The notes under the pieces are model-generated. The model saw only the letters and a list, made by a program, of their open reading frames with translations, was not told the DNA's origin and did not search any database. From Pseudoalteromonas sp. EB27 (GTDB lineage Bacteria > Pseudomonadota > Gammaproteobacteria > Enterobacterales > Alteromonadaceae), in the NCBI RefSeq assembly GCF_001974875.1, contig NZ_MTQD01000003.1:1-64000 (forward strand): DNA of 64,000 bases. Direction: 5' to 3'. Below are positions 6,665 through 15,277 of the stretch, piece after piece (the first letter of the stretch is position 1; each line of letters starts with the position of its first letter). Both the position numbers and the translations under genes were made by a program.

Positions 6665-7393
6665 TTATGTGACTTCAATATGGTAGGTGGTGAAATAATA
6701 CACTTTTTGAACATCGTTATATTCAATTGTAGCTTGTTGCCATATGTCTTTCTTTACATCATTCCCAAGCCAATCTTTCTCTGTAGTATACTTAACCCTA
6801 TCCTCTAAGTTGTTGTAAACAATCTGTGAAATACCAATGTCATTATGATGCTTATCACCAATCTTTACTGATTTATTAATGGCATTTCCAATCCATACAA
6901 GGTCACGGTTATTTTCACCTGCTATACCCACTTTAGAGCACAGGATATCTCCATAGTGAATACCTATACCAAAATCAACGGCAGTATATTTTTCCATTTT
7001 CCTTTTTACTTTTGAATCTGGAGATGTGAGCATCCATTTCATTTGCATCGCTGCTGAGACAGCATCGCTTAACCTAGTTACGGTCTTCCCTTGAAACAAT
7101 ACAAGCATACCATCACCATTAAAGCTTCTAACTTCACCATTAAGGCTTTTGGCGATCGTCACAATAGTATGAAAATATGCTTTGTGGATTTTAGCTACCG
7201 AAGTTCTATTATGCTTATTTAGGATAGCAGTCGAACCACGCATATCAATATATAGGACTGTAGCGGTTAGTCTTAAGCCCTTATTTCCAAAGGTTAATTT
7301 TTTATCATTAATGTCTGGAATATATGTAACCTCAGTTACTTCAAATGTATCATCGATTATTTCGGTTACTTTATTATCAATGCCTGATTTCAT
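6665..7393 (-). CDS. pycC: Pycsar pyrimidine nucleotide cyclase (class III cyclase domain)
   Basis: A 242-residue single-domain class III nucleotidyl cyclase. In Pycsar anti-phage systems this enzyme makes cCMP or cUMP on infection. The first metal-binding Asp is D50 in VLYIDMRGST, the second metal region is SFNGDGMLVLF with D94, and the dimer/substrate segment is FGIGIHYGDI followed by VWIGNAINKSVKIG with N172. No sensor or membrane domain is attached, as expected for PycC. Its ATG shares one base with the stop of the membrane effector gene (TAATG), so the two form an operon. The base specificity (C or U) cannot be assigned from sequence alone. The identification rests on the fold plus the adjacent DUF5706-type effector. 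Confidence 0.85.
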   Translation of the reverse strand: MKSGIDNKVTEIIDDTFEVTEVTYIPDINDKKLTFGNKGLRLTATVLYIDMRGSTAILNKHNRTSVAKIHKAYFHTIVTIAKSLNGEVRSFNGDGMLVLFQGKTVTRLSDAVSAAMQMKWMLTSPDSKVKRKMEKYTAVDFGIGIHYGDILCSKVGIAGENNRDLVWIGNAINKSVKIGDKHHNDIGISQIVYNNLEDRVKYTTEKDWLGNDVKKDIWQQATIEYNDVQKVYYFTTYHIEVT

Positions 7394-7917
7394 TATTTCT
7401 TTTCCCTAAGAAGGTAGATGAGTATTGTGATGGCTGGAGATATTACAGAAGCCAGAGTAAACCAAATTGCTGCATTAAAGTAATTGTACTTACGATTAGC
7501 AATAGTCGCGTTGGTTATAATCTGAAATGCCAAATCTTTTTGGTAGCCAGTAAAATCAGGCGTTTTTTCGCCAATCTTATCTGCTAGTTTGGTTAAATAC
7601 GATGACGTGGAATATTTCGCAATGTGCCCAAAAAATAAAATATTATCATTATCGTATTTTCCTTTAGGTTTTGACTCCCAAGGCATGTTCAGTGCAGGCA
7701 TAACTGATAATAAACATATTGATAGGGATATAAGGCTCAATAAGCTACAAAATATCAAATAGTAACTCGCATAGCAGTTGATATTTTCACTTAAGCTGAG
7801 TCTACTAAACCCAAAAATTAGAGCTCCATTTCCTGCGATTAATGTTGCAGATTTAGTTTCTGCATATTTGAGCCAGTCATTTATATTTGAAAAGATGGCA
7901 CTTAATTTTTCATCCAT
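7393..7917 (-). CDS. pycTM: Pycsar membrane effector (PycTM, DUF5706-like)
   Basis: A 174-residue membrane protein and first gene of the Pycsar operon. The N-terminal signature DWLKYAETKSATLIAGNGAL matches the PycTM/DUF5706 family, in which a charged amphipathic helix leads into a small hydrophobic hairpin. Hydrophobic segments lie at about 24-40, 48-72 and 148-170. Between them is a soluble part (about 75-145) expected to sense the cyclic pyrimidine. On activation, effectors of this family impair the inner membrane and stop phage growth by cell death or dormancy. A ribosome binding site GGAGG lies about 12 bases before the ATG. The next codon after its stop overlaps the cyclase ATG. Confidence 0.85.
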   Translation of the reverse strand: MDEKLSAIFSNINDWLKYAETKSATLIAGNGALIFGFSRLSLSENINCYASYYLIFCSLLSLISLSICLLSVMPALNMPWESKPKGKYDNDNILFFGHIAKYSTSSYLTKLADKIGEKTPDFTGYQKDLAFQIITNATIANRKYNYFNAAIWFTLASVISPAITILIYLLREKK

Positions 7918-8218
7918 GCTACGATTTTTTCCTCCAGTAATTTAGCCGTCTTGTTGGGACTGCTATTCTATTTTTACATCATGCTCTTATGTGGTGAACC
8001 TTTATTAGTAACAAATCGAATTAACCATTACCAACAATAAATATGATGTCGAGATTAGGTTATCTCACAAAAGAAAAGAGTTCCTCACAGTATTGTGAGT
8101 CTAAACACAAAAGTGTTGATTAAAACAATGCCCACATCACCCTTTTACTAACTGTCAGGTGAAGGCTAAACTTATTGGTTAAGACTAAAAAGAGCAATAG
8201 CAAAGTTGAAGTTGGTGG
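7918..8218. other. 301-bp intergenic region, no gene seen
   Basis: This stretch lies between the Pycsar effector start and the integrase stop, both on the minus strand, so it should hold the Pycsar promoter. No open frame with a ribosome binding site is visible. A short palindrome CTCACAGTATTGTGAG (about 8084-8099) could be an operator or a weak terminator of the integrase transcript. Confidence 0.4.
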
Positions 8219-9751
8219 TTAGGCTTCTACCTTAAAACTCATTCCGTCACCTGAAGTCCATATCTCAGTATTCTCATCATAACTCAAATGTATATCGTCA
8301 CCCTCATTCACTAAGATATCAATAGACTTCTTGCTAGGGTAAAGCACGATGGTTTTTAGCTGTCGCTTAAGGTGCTGGTGGAGCTTTAGTCGTTCAGATT
8401 GCTCGTTTATGTTCCCTGTGAGTTCAGTAAGGTCTAAAGGCTCATCATTAATAGCCTTAGCTGCTTGTATGTCGGCTAGCTCTCGACTTACCTCACTAAT
8501 GCGGCTTTCTTTGTTACGGATAGCTTTACTAATGTATGTGCTAAAACCATTCTCATCGATGTCTTGAAGTAGTTCATCTATTTGCTTTTGCAGTGTTATT
8601 AATTCACCTTCTAGACTCATGGTTCTAGCTGTGTCCTCAGGCTTTTTGGCATAAGGTGTAAGCAGGTTTTGTAGTGCTATTAGAATAACCCATTGGGTAT
8701 AGTAATAACGGTGACTAGTGTACTTACAGCCCCCGCCATATCTCGCGAGGCTACATACTAAGTAGTAACCACCTTTGGGTGAACTCCCTTTATTTACAAA
8801 TTGAACAGATGAACCACACTCGCAGGATATAAAACCCGAGAAGATGTTCCTTGTTAAACCCTTTTTAATTGAACCTGTGCTACCTGTTCTTCTGCTTTTA
8901 ATGCCTGCTTGGGATTTATACCATAAGCTCTCATCTATTATGGCAGGGTAATAGTCTTTGATGACCTCTCCTGTAGGTTCACGTTTACCTAAAGAGTTGT
9001 TTATGTGGGGATGGTATTCGCCAAGAGCAATGCGACCATTAAGTATTTTAGTTATATAAGATGGGTGCCATTTGCTTGCTCTAGAGCTAATAGGAAGAAT
9101 GCCCTCATCATTTAACTTTCTAACAATAGCAGCTTTTCCGTAACCCTCAGCTGACAGTAGGAATATGTACTTAACTACAACAGCTTTTTCCATTGATATT
9201 AGTATATCTTTTTTATCATCGCTGTAGTGTAACCAAGCGGGTAGAGGTGACCCCATTAACTCTGTGGCAGCTCTTTTCTGTTTCTTGTGCCACGCATCGC
9301 CTACACGTTTACTCTTTGTAGCAGACTCCTCATGAGCGCGACTCATGGATACAAGCGATATCATAAGGGCTTGCATATTCATCTCACCCTTTTTATACAC
9401 TTGCCTATCCATTAGCGTGACGACTGTTATACCGAGGTCAACAATAGTCATAAGGAGCATAAGTGAGGTTTCAACAGGTTGGCGGCTCATGCGGTCAAAG
9501 CTCTCAATGAGTAAATAGCTACCTTGTTCTATCGCTCCTTCTTTTACTGCCTCTATAAACTTACCTAACTCGCCATCTGAGGAGTTCTTACCTTTATAGC
9601 CACTAACACCTAAGTCTCTAAATGAGAGACTCTGAAGAGCTAATCCATTACTATTAGCGTATTCTTGTGCGCTTTCTAGTTGGCGTTTAAGACTTCTTCC
9701 TTCGATTTGTCCTTTGGTGCTGAAGCGAATGTAACTATATGCTTTATTCAT
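8219..9751 (-). CDS. large serine recombinase (integrase of the comM island)
   Basis: A 510-residue large serine integrase. The resolvase-like domain starts YSYIRFSTKGQIEGRS with catalytic S11 and continues to IESFDRMSRQP, which carries the paired arginines. A recombinase domain follows (EGYGKAAIVRKLNDEGIL, then WHPSYITKILNGRIALGEY). Next is a zinc ribbon with two cysteine pairs (SCECG, then YLVCSLARYGGGCKY) and a coiled-coil-like segment near 400-450. The open frame extends to 9859, but that upstream part is antisense comM across attR. The ATG at 9751 gives a proper N-terminus close to the active site and lies wholly inside the island. The gene begins 53 bp from the CT core, as expected for the enzyme that made this insertion. 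Confidence 0.93.
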   Translation of the reverse strand: MNKAYSYIRFSTKGQIEGRSLKRQLESAQEYANSNGLALQSLSFRDLGVSGYKGKNSSDGELGKFIEAVKEGAIEQGSYLLIESFDRMSRQPVETSLMLLMTIVDLGITVVTLMDRQVYKKGEMNMQALMISLVSMSRAHEESATKSKRVGDAWHKKQKRAATELMGSPLPAWLHYSDDKKDILISMEKAVVVKYIFLLSAEGYGKAAIVRKLNDEGILPISSRASKWHPSYITKILNGRIALGEYHPHINNSLGKREPTGEVIKDYYPAIIDESLWYKSQAGIKSRRTGSTGSIKKGLTRNIFSGFISCECGSSVQFVNKGSSPKGGYYLVCSLARYGGGCKYTSHRYYYTQWVILIALQNLLTPYAKKPEDTARTMSLEGELITLQKQIDELLQDIDENGFSTYISKAIRNKESRISEVSRELADIQAAKAINDEPLDLTELTGNINEQSERLKLHQHLKRQLKTIVLYPSKKSIDILVNEGDDIHLSYDENTEIWTSGDGMSFKVEA

Positions 9752-9780
9752 AAATCTTAATTTTCTGCAGTTGAATACTG

Positions 9781-9806
9781 ATGGGTCTATTAGGGTATTA
9801 TAACCT
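9781..9806 (+). other. attR, right junction of the island
   Basis: The island arm ATGGGTCTATTAG (9781-9793) and GGTATTATAAC lead to the CT core (9805-9806), after which comM resumes as ATTTTTAGGTCCTCC. The arm is the mirror of the attL arm with identical spacing of 11 bases. The arm also supplies an ATG in frame with the comM 3' part. Confidence 0.85.
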
Positions 9807-10671
9807 ATTTTTAGGTCCTCCAGGTACTGGTAAATCGATGCTGGCCCAGCGAATGGCAACTATAATGCCTACTATGTCGGACGATGAAGCTATTTCGACA
9901 GCTGCGCTTTACTCTATTATTGGGCAATCCATAGATTTAACTAATTGGCGACAGCGGCCATTTCGTAATCCACATCATACTTGTTCAGCTGTTGCCTTGG
10001 TGGGGGGCTCTTCGAATCCTAAACCTGGTGAAATTTCTCTGGCACATAACGGTGTGCTCTTCTTAGATGAGTTACCGGAATTCGAGCGTAAGGTACTTGA
10101 TTCACTGCGTGAGCCAATGGAAACCGGTACGGTTACTATTTCACGTGCAGCTAGGCAAATGGAGTTTCCGGCGCAGTTTCAGCTTATTACAGCATTAAAT
10201 CCAAGTCCAACAGGAAGTCATACAGATAAGCGGGCAACTCCCGATCAAGTTATGCGTTATTTATCGCGCGTGTCGGGGCCTTTTATTGACCGTATTGATT
10301 TGCAAATAGAACTGCCTCGTCTAACGAGCGTTGAACTACAAAGTACTCAGCCAGAGGAAAGTAGTGCTGAGGTTAGAGCAAGAGTTGAAGCGGCTTATTA
10401 CCTACAGTTAAAACGCCAAGGTAAGGTTAATGCGAGGCTTAATAATAAAGAAATGAGTGTGCACTGTGTACTGGCGCCAGCAGAGTTGCAGTTTTTAGCC
10501 AGAGCAAGCGAAAAGTTGTCTTTATCGCCACGCTCTTACCATAGAGTGATTAAAGTGGCGCGGACTATTAGTGATTTAAACGGGGCTGAAAATATTAGTT
10601 TAAATGAGCTTAAGGAAGCACTTAATTACCGTGCATTTGAGCGCCTTATTGCGCAATTAACTAAATATTAA
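9805..10671 (+). pseudogene. comM: ComM/YifB AAA+ helicase, C-terminal part (interrupted)
   Basis: This is the C-terminal 288 codons of ComM, continuing the frame broken at 1974. It begins at LFLGPPGTGKS (Walker A), followed by FRNPHHTCSAVALVGGS, Walker B VLFLDELPEF, arginine-finger and sensor segments, and the Mg-chelatase C-terminal domain ending in RAFERLIAQL. All ATPase motifs are intact, so inactivation is by the island only. An in-frame ATG at 9781, contributed by the island arm, could give a 296-residue protein (MGLLGYYNLFLG start). No ribosome binding site precedes it, and no promoter is evident. The last three bases overlap the stop of the convergent response regulator gene. Confidence 0.95.
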
Positions 10672-11372
10672 ATAGAGAGCATATAGCCTTTACCGCGAAC
10701 GGTAACAATACGTTTTTGATCTTTTTCGTCATTTAATTTTTTACGTAAACGACCAATAAGCACATCAACAGTACGATCGTTTGGACTCCAATCGGGCTGG
10801 CCTATTTCTTCTGATATTTTTTCACGGGATGTAGCTTTACCTGCATTACTAATTAAGCAAATAAGCACTTTATGTTCGGCTTCAGTTAAGCGTGATTCAA
10901 CGCCTGCAGCAGTAATTAATGTGCGGTTATCGGGGTGAAGCTTAAAGTCAGCATATTCTATAAACTCTTCGCTTTCGTCGTCTTCTAGGTTAACGGCAAC
11001 ACGCTTATAGAGCGCGCGCATGCGAAGTTCTAACTCAAGTAAATCGACAGGCTTACAAATATAGTCATCGGCACCTTGTGCAAGGCCTGCAATACGATCG
11101 GCTTGGGAGTCACGACTCGATAATACAATAACGCCAATATCGGTAAGTGTGTTTAATTCTTTTGCGAGTTGAAGCCCATCGCGCTTTGGCAAAACAATGT
11201 CAATTATGGCTAATGATATAGCACCGCGCAGGTTTACCCGCTGCCTTACAATGCTAAGTGCATCAGCGCCAGTTGGGTCTACCTCTATTGTAAATTCGGT
11301 ATCTGAAAAGTGATTTTGGATGCGTTTAACGAGTAGTTCATCGTCTTCAACCAATAAAACATTAATAGCCAT
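10668..11372 (-). CDS. OmpR/PhoB-type response regulator, orphan
   Basis: A 234-residue two-domain regulator. The receiver domain has the acidic pair in LLVEDDELL, phosphoacceptor Asp in AIIDIVLPKRDG, Ser in VIVLSSRDS and Lys in DYICKPVDLLEL. A winged-helix DNA-binding domain follows (SRLTEAEHKVLICLISNAGK to VDVLIGRLRKKL and VRGKGYMLSI). The receiver has an insertion around RQRVNLRGAISL, longer than usual before the phosphorylation strand. No histidine kinase lies next to it, so its partner is elsewhere. Its gene converges on comM with overlapping stops. Target genes cannot be inferred. Confidence 0.9.
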   Translation of the reverse strand: MAINVLLVEDDELLVKRIQNHFSDTEFTIEVDPTGADALSIVRQRVNLRGAISLAIIDIVLPKRDGLQLAKELNTLTDIGVIVLSSRDSQADRIAGLAQGADDYICKPVDLLELELRMRALYKRVAVNLEDDESEEFIEYADFKLHPDNRTLITAAGVESRLTEAEHKVLICLISNAGKATSREKISEEIGQPDWSPNDRTVDVLIGRLRKKLNDEKDQKRIVTVRGKGYMLSI

Positions 11373-11588
11373 AGTACTTTATTTTGAATGCTTATAGCTC
11401 TGTATGGTAGCACCATTAGGTAAATGCTGAGAAGGGGGTTTATTAGTTTTAAGTAACTTAATATTTCAAAGGTGTAGAAGGTGTTATTAGAGGATGAGAT
11501 TAGCACCTTTAAACTAATTAAAAGGTGCTAAGTAATTAATACTACAATTAATAAATCTGTATTAAGTCGTTATTTAGAAGAAGCAGAC

Positions 11589-14084
11589 TCAGTCATTTTT
11601 ATACATTGAGTCCCACCATTGAGGTTCATCTTTTAGCTTTTTATCAAAGTATGCGAGCATGGTGTTCCACCAATCAAATCGTTTATCGCGTGCAAATATT
11701 TGATGATCGGCGCCTTTGTATTCGATTAACTCTACGTCCTTATTAAGCAGTTTAAGCGCAGTGTACATTGTTAAGCTTTCGCCAACAGGTACATTGGTAT
11801 CACTATCACCATGAAGAAGTAGCATAGGTGTTGTTACTTTGTCGGCATGAAACACAGGGCTGTGCTGGCTGTAAAGCTCAGGGTTATTCCACGGAAAGCT
11901 ATTTTTTGATGCTTCGCCAGAATATAGGTAGCCCCACCAACCTTCACCCCAATATGAGGTAATGTTAGAAATACCTGCATGGGCAATGGAGGCACTAAAT
12001 ATATCGGTTTTAGTTGCTAGTAGCATGGTCATAAATCCACCGTATGATGCCCCTAAATTTCCTACCTTTTCACTATCAACATAGTTGTATTTCTTTAAAA
12101 AGGCTTGCGTGCCTTCGATAATATCGTCTGCGGTGTAGTCGCCCCAGGCATTAACATGTTGCGCTGAAAACTTTTGTCCAAACCCTGTTGCGCCAGTAGG
12201 TTGTACTACATAAACAACGTAGCCATTTTCTGCCCATAAGTTAAACGGGTAACGACCTGTAAAACCACGCGTAACGGGTGAAGTACCGCCGTAGTAATAC
12301 ACGAGCGCAGGGTGCTTTTTAGTTTTATCTAAGTTGCTAGGAATGTACACACGACCCGTTATTTCGACACCATGTTTATTTTTAAAATTAAACTCTTCTA
12401 ATGTAGGGAGTCGTGTATTTGCATAGCTACTTGGTTTTGAATCCCATATTAAATCTGTTTTATTTTTACTTACGTTAAGGCGCTTTAGTTGTTGTGGAGC
12501 TAAAGCGTTGGTACCACTTAGTAAAATTTCGGTATTACGGTCGTATGAGTAACTAAATTGTTCAACAATATCCAATCCTGTATTTAACTTTTTAAAGCGC
12601 TGTTTACTTAAATCAAATAGGTAAAGTGGTTGAGTGTCTTGCTCTGTTACTTTAATGAGCGCATCGCCGTTTTCTAAAACTTGCAGTTGGCCAATAGCGG
12701 GGTCGAACTGTTTACTAAGTGCTTTTACGTTTTTACCGCCTTCAGTAAGTAGATAAAGTTGCCCGTCGTAGTTATTGGCAAGCATTGCTTTTGGTAGAGC
12801 TCTGCCTGCGCCATTTTTAAAGTCAGGGCCTGCAACTACATAAATGTCTTTATTTGCATATTTAGCTAAATTAAACGTTTTAAATTTACCAAGCGATGAA
12901 AGCTTATTTGATTTTAAATCGAGTTCAACTAACTCTGTTTCTGGGTGTGTTGATGCCTGCATTGCCATTACTGGGCGGCTCATTAATATTTTGCCACGGT
13001 TACTATTTGAATCTTCAAGGCTGTAAGAAAGAGGACCTTGGCTAAGTGCTTTTGTTAAACCACTTTTAGTATCAAGCATATAAATTTGGCTGGTGGAGCG
13101 TGCATACGACCAGCGATCTTGTAGACCTTTATAGTGCTTAGTTAAGCTGTTAGTGTTCTCAGGTGATTTAGACCAGCTAAACAAAAGACTGGTGTCGTTA
13201 TAAAAGGTAAAGCCATTGGCTCCTTCTAAATCGTTTGCTAATGTTTTTATTGAGAAGTTTTTACGGCTAAGTTGTTTAAGCTCACCATTTAACAAATACA
13301 CTAAATATTGGTTATCTGGACTCCAAATAATGTTACTTGGTTGGCCTGCTTCGAAGCGATAAAGCGTTTGATTATCTGAATCTTTAAGGACAGTAACTGT
13401 ATTTGCTTGGTTTTGTGTTTTATCGCTATAAGTGCGAGTAGTAGTAACGTACTGCTTGGCGTTAGGTGCGAGTGATAATTGGCTAATTGTAGGAGCATCA
13501 AACAATTGTTTTGCAGATAAGCGCTTTGTTTGTGAGGCGCTAAGCGTAATTTTATCAACCTCGCTTTTAGCTGCAAAATCAAGCATTACGTCGTGCCAAT
13601 TAGCTACTTGTTGGGCTACTATTAAAATAGAGTGAGTACTGTTATTTAAAGCTAACTTATAGCTATTTTTATCACCTGTTTGTAGTTCGCCATTAATAAA
13701 TAACTGACCTTGCTCAATCCCTTTTAAGGTAAGCGTACCTTGTGTAAAGCGGGTTGTTTCAATATTAAATTTTAGTGCCTGTAACCCACCTAAAGTGAGC
13801 GCATTGATTTTATTAAATGGCTGCCAATTTTGTTTTTTCCCAAATACAGAAAAACTATCTGAGTCTGCTTGTAATTGAGGTAATAGGTTATTAATAATGG
13901 CATTACCATGAGGTGTTTGAAAAGGCTTTAACTGCATGTCTTCGGCAAGTGGGCCGATAAACTGAATTTTTGATTTATCCAATGGTGCAGCTATTGCAGC
14001 AAAGCTTAAGCTGCTAAGCGTTAAAAGAGTCGCTGCATGCTTAAATAGCTTATTTTGATGACACCATGGTGCGCTAAATTTCAT
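11589..14084 (-). CDS. S9 family prolyl oligopeptidase-type serine peptidase, exported
   Basis: An 831-residue alpha/beta-hydrolase peptidase (S9 family, dipeptidyl- or acylaminoacyl-peptidase branch) with an N-terminal signal peptide (KHAATLLTLSSLSFAAIAA). The middle of the chain carries WD40-like beta-propeller repeats (IIWSPDNQYLVYLLNGEL and similar), which gate access to the active site. The C-terminal catalytic domain has the nucleophile serine in GASYGGFM, the acid in LLHGDSDTNVP and the histidine in KGADHQIF. It probably trims short peptides in the periplasm, part of the protein-degrading lifestyle of marine heterotrophs. The ATG at 14084 is preferred because it places the signal peptide near the N-terminus; the frame extends to 14126. 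Confidence 0.88.
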   Translation of the reverse strand: MKFSAPWCHQNKLFKHAATLLTLSSLSFAAIAAPLDKSKIQFIGPLAEDMQLKPFQTPHGNAIINNLLPQLQADSDSFSVFGKKQNWQPFNKINALTLGGLQALKFNIETTRFTQGTLTLKGIEQGQLFINGELQTGDKNSYKLALNNSTHSILIVAQQVANWHDVMLDFAAKSEVDKITLSASQTKRLSAKQLFDAPTISQLSLAPNAKQYVTTTRTYSDKTQNQANTVTVLKDSDNQTLYRFEAGQPSNIIWSPDNQYLVYLLNGELKQLSRKNFSIKTLANDLEGANGFTFYNDTSLLFSWSKSPENTNSLTKHYKGLQDRWSYARSTSQIYMLDTKSGLTKALSQGPLSYSLEDSNSNRGKILMSRPVMAMQASTHPETELVELDLKSNKLSSLGKFKTFNLAKYANKDIYVVAGPDFKNGAGRALPKAMLANNYDGQLYLLTEGGKNVKALSKQFDPAIGQLQVLENGDALIKVTEQDTQPLYLFDLSKQRFKKLNTGLDIVEQFSYSYDRNTEILLSGTNALAPQQLKRLNVSKNKTDLIWDSKPSSYANTRLPTLEEFNFKNKHGVEITGRVYIPSNLDKTKKHPALVYYYGGTSPVTRGFTGRYPFNLWAENGYVVYVVQPTGATGFGQKFSAQHVNAWGDYTADDIIEGTQAFLKKYNYVDSEKVGNLGASYGGFMTMLLATKTDIFSASIAHAGISNITSYWGEGWWGYLYSGEASKNSFPWNNPELYSQHSPVFHADKVTTPMLLLHGDSDTNVPVGESLTMYTALKLLNKDVELIEYKGADHQIFARDKRFDWWNTMLAYFDKKLKDEPQWWDSMYKND

Positions 14085-14168
14085 TATTATGCCTATTATT
14101 ATTGGAAGTTTGGCCAAATATAGCATGTATTGATACCATGCTCACATATCCAATATAGAGGAGAGAAA

Positions 14169-15245
14169 GTGACTTTACTGATAGTTTATATGGTAGTGGC
14201 GATTGTTATTTCGTTTTTATGTTCTGTGATGGAGGCTGTGTTATTAAGTATTTCGCCCAGCTATGTTGCATCACTTAGGAAAGATCATCCTGAGCTTGCT
14301 AAACAGCTCGAAAAACTTAAAAACAACATAGATCAGCCTTTAGCTGCTATTTTGACTTTAAATACGGTTGCCCATACTGCGGGTGCTGCTGGGGTCGGCG
14401 CACAGGCAGCTGTCGTGTTTTCCGATGCGGCTGTAGGTATTGCATCAGCCATTATGACATTCCTCGTATTAATCCTTTCTGAAATTATTCCTAAAACTTT
14501 GGGGGCTAATTACTGGCGAGCTCTAACGCCAAGTGTTACTTACGCTTTGCGGTTTTTAGTTATATCGCTAAAGCCTTTTGTATGGTTTGCACAAAAGCTA
14601 ACAAATTTAATGGGTCCAAAGCACGATGAGGCTTACTATATTCGTCAAGAGATAGAGGCAATGGCTGATATAGGTACGGAGTCGGGCGCATTACATCAAG
14701 ATGAGTCTGAAATAATTCGTAATCTATTGCATTTTAGACATGCAAAATTATGCGACTTAATGACGCCTCGAACTGTTATTTTTAAAATCCACAAAGACTT
14801 AACCGTTAATCAGTATTTAAACGATCACGGCTCGTCATCATTTTCTCGTATATTGGTATTTGATAAAGACAGCGACGATATTGTAGGGTTTGTGCATAAA
14901 AACGATATTATGCTGGCATTTCACCGTTTAGGTACCGATTACAAAATTAGCAAATTGATTAAGCCTATTTATACGGTGCCGAGTTCTCAAAATGTATCGT
15001 CGTTACTGCAAACTCTTTTAACAAAGCGCACGCATATATGCCTAGTTGTAGATGAGTACGGTGACGTGCAAGGTATTGTAACGCTAGAGGACATGATTGA
15101 AGCTTTAATGGGGCTAGAGATTGTAGATGAGCGTGACCAATCTACTAATATGCGCGCAGTAGCAAGGCAGCGTTGGCACAAACGTTTAGCAAGTAGTGCG
15201 CATATAGTCAGTGAAGAAGATAAACACACTCGGGGTGATAATTAG
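14169..15245 (+). CDS. CNNM/CorC-like membrane protein with CBS domains
   Basis: A 358-residue protein of the hemolysin-C/CNNM family. A DUF21 membrane domain (helices in VYMVVAIVISFLCSVMEAVL, IMTFLVLILSEIIPKTLGA and ALRFLVISLKPFVWF) is followed by a CBS pair (DLMTPRTVIFKI and LVVDEYGDVQGIVTLEDM). There is no CorC_HlyC domain: the chain ends soon after the second CBS. Members are linked to Mg2+ or Co2+ transport. The start is GTG at 14169, preceded by the strong site GAGGAGAG; the frame extends to a TTG at 14130 without one. It is divergent from the S9 peptidase, with under 100 bp between them for both promoters. Confidence 0.85.
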   Translation: MTLLIVYMVVAIVISFLCSVMEAVLLSISPSYVASLRKDHPELAKQLEKLKNNIDQPLAAILTLNTVAHTAGAAGVGAQAAVVFSDAAVGIASAIMTFLVLILSEIIPKTLGANYWRALTPSVTYALRFLVISLKPFVWFAQKLTNLMGPKHDEAYYIRQEIEAMADIGTESGALHQDESEIIRNLLHFRHAKLCDLMTPRTVIFKIHKDLTVNQYLNDHGSSSFSRILVFDKDSDDIVGFVHKNDIMLAFHRLGTDYKISKLIKPIYTVPSSQNVSSLLQTLLTKRTHICLVVDEYGDVQGIVTLEDMIEALMGLEIVDERDQSTNMRAVARQRWHKRLASSAHIVSEEDKHTRGDN

Positions 15246-15277
15246 TTAACCAGCCCCGATTAAATATTAATACCGCT

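Larger units (their letters stand above)
1976..9804. mobile_element. serine-integrase genomic island (about 7.8 kb) carrying defence genes
   Basis: The island is bounded by attL and attR with a shared CT core and splits comM in frame. Its integrase gene lies at the right end reading inward, as is usual for large serine recombinases next to their att site. Cargo from left to right: EVE-HNH nuclease, MazG-like pyrophosphatase, EndA-like secreted DNase, zinc-ribbon HNH-like protein (minus strand), small resolvase (minus), unknown coiled-coil protein (plus), and Pycsar cyclase and membrane effector (minus). No transfer, replication or phage structural genes are visible, so it looks like a non-conjugative integrative element or cargo island. 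No excisionase (recombination directionality factor) can be named. The small protein at 6148-6513 is the only candidate, and a weak one. Confidence 0.9.

Noticed and set aside
9752..9859. Upstream ATG extending the integrase by 36 residues
   Set aside because: The extension is antisense comM beyond attR and would not exist on the excised circle.
11500..11531. Terminator of the S9 peptidase gene
   Set aside because: The 11-bp stem TTAGCACCTTT/AAAGGTGCTAA is good, but no T-run follows in either direction; left as an unassigned hairpin.
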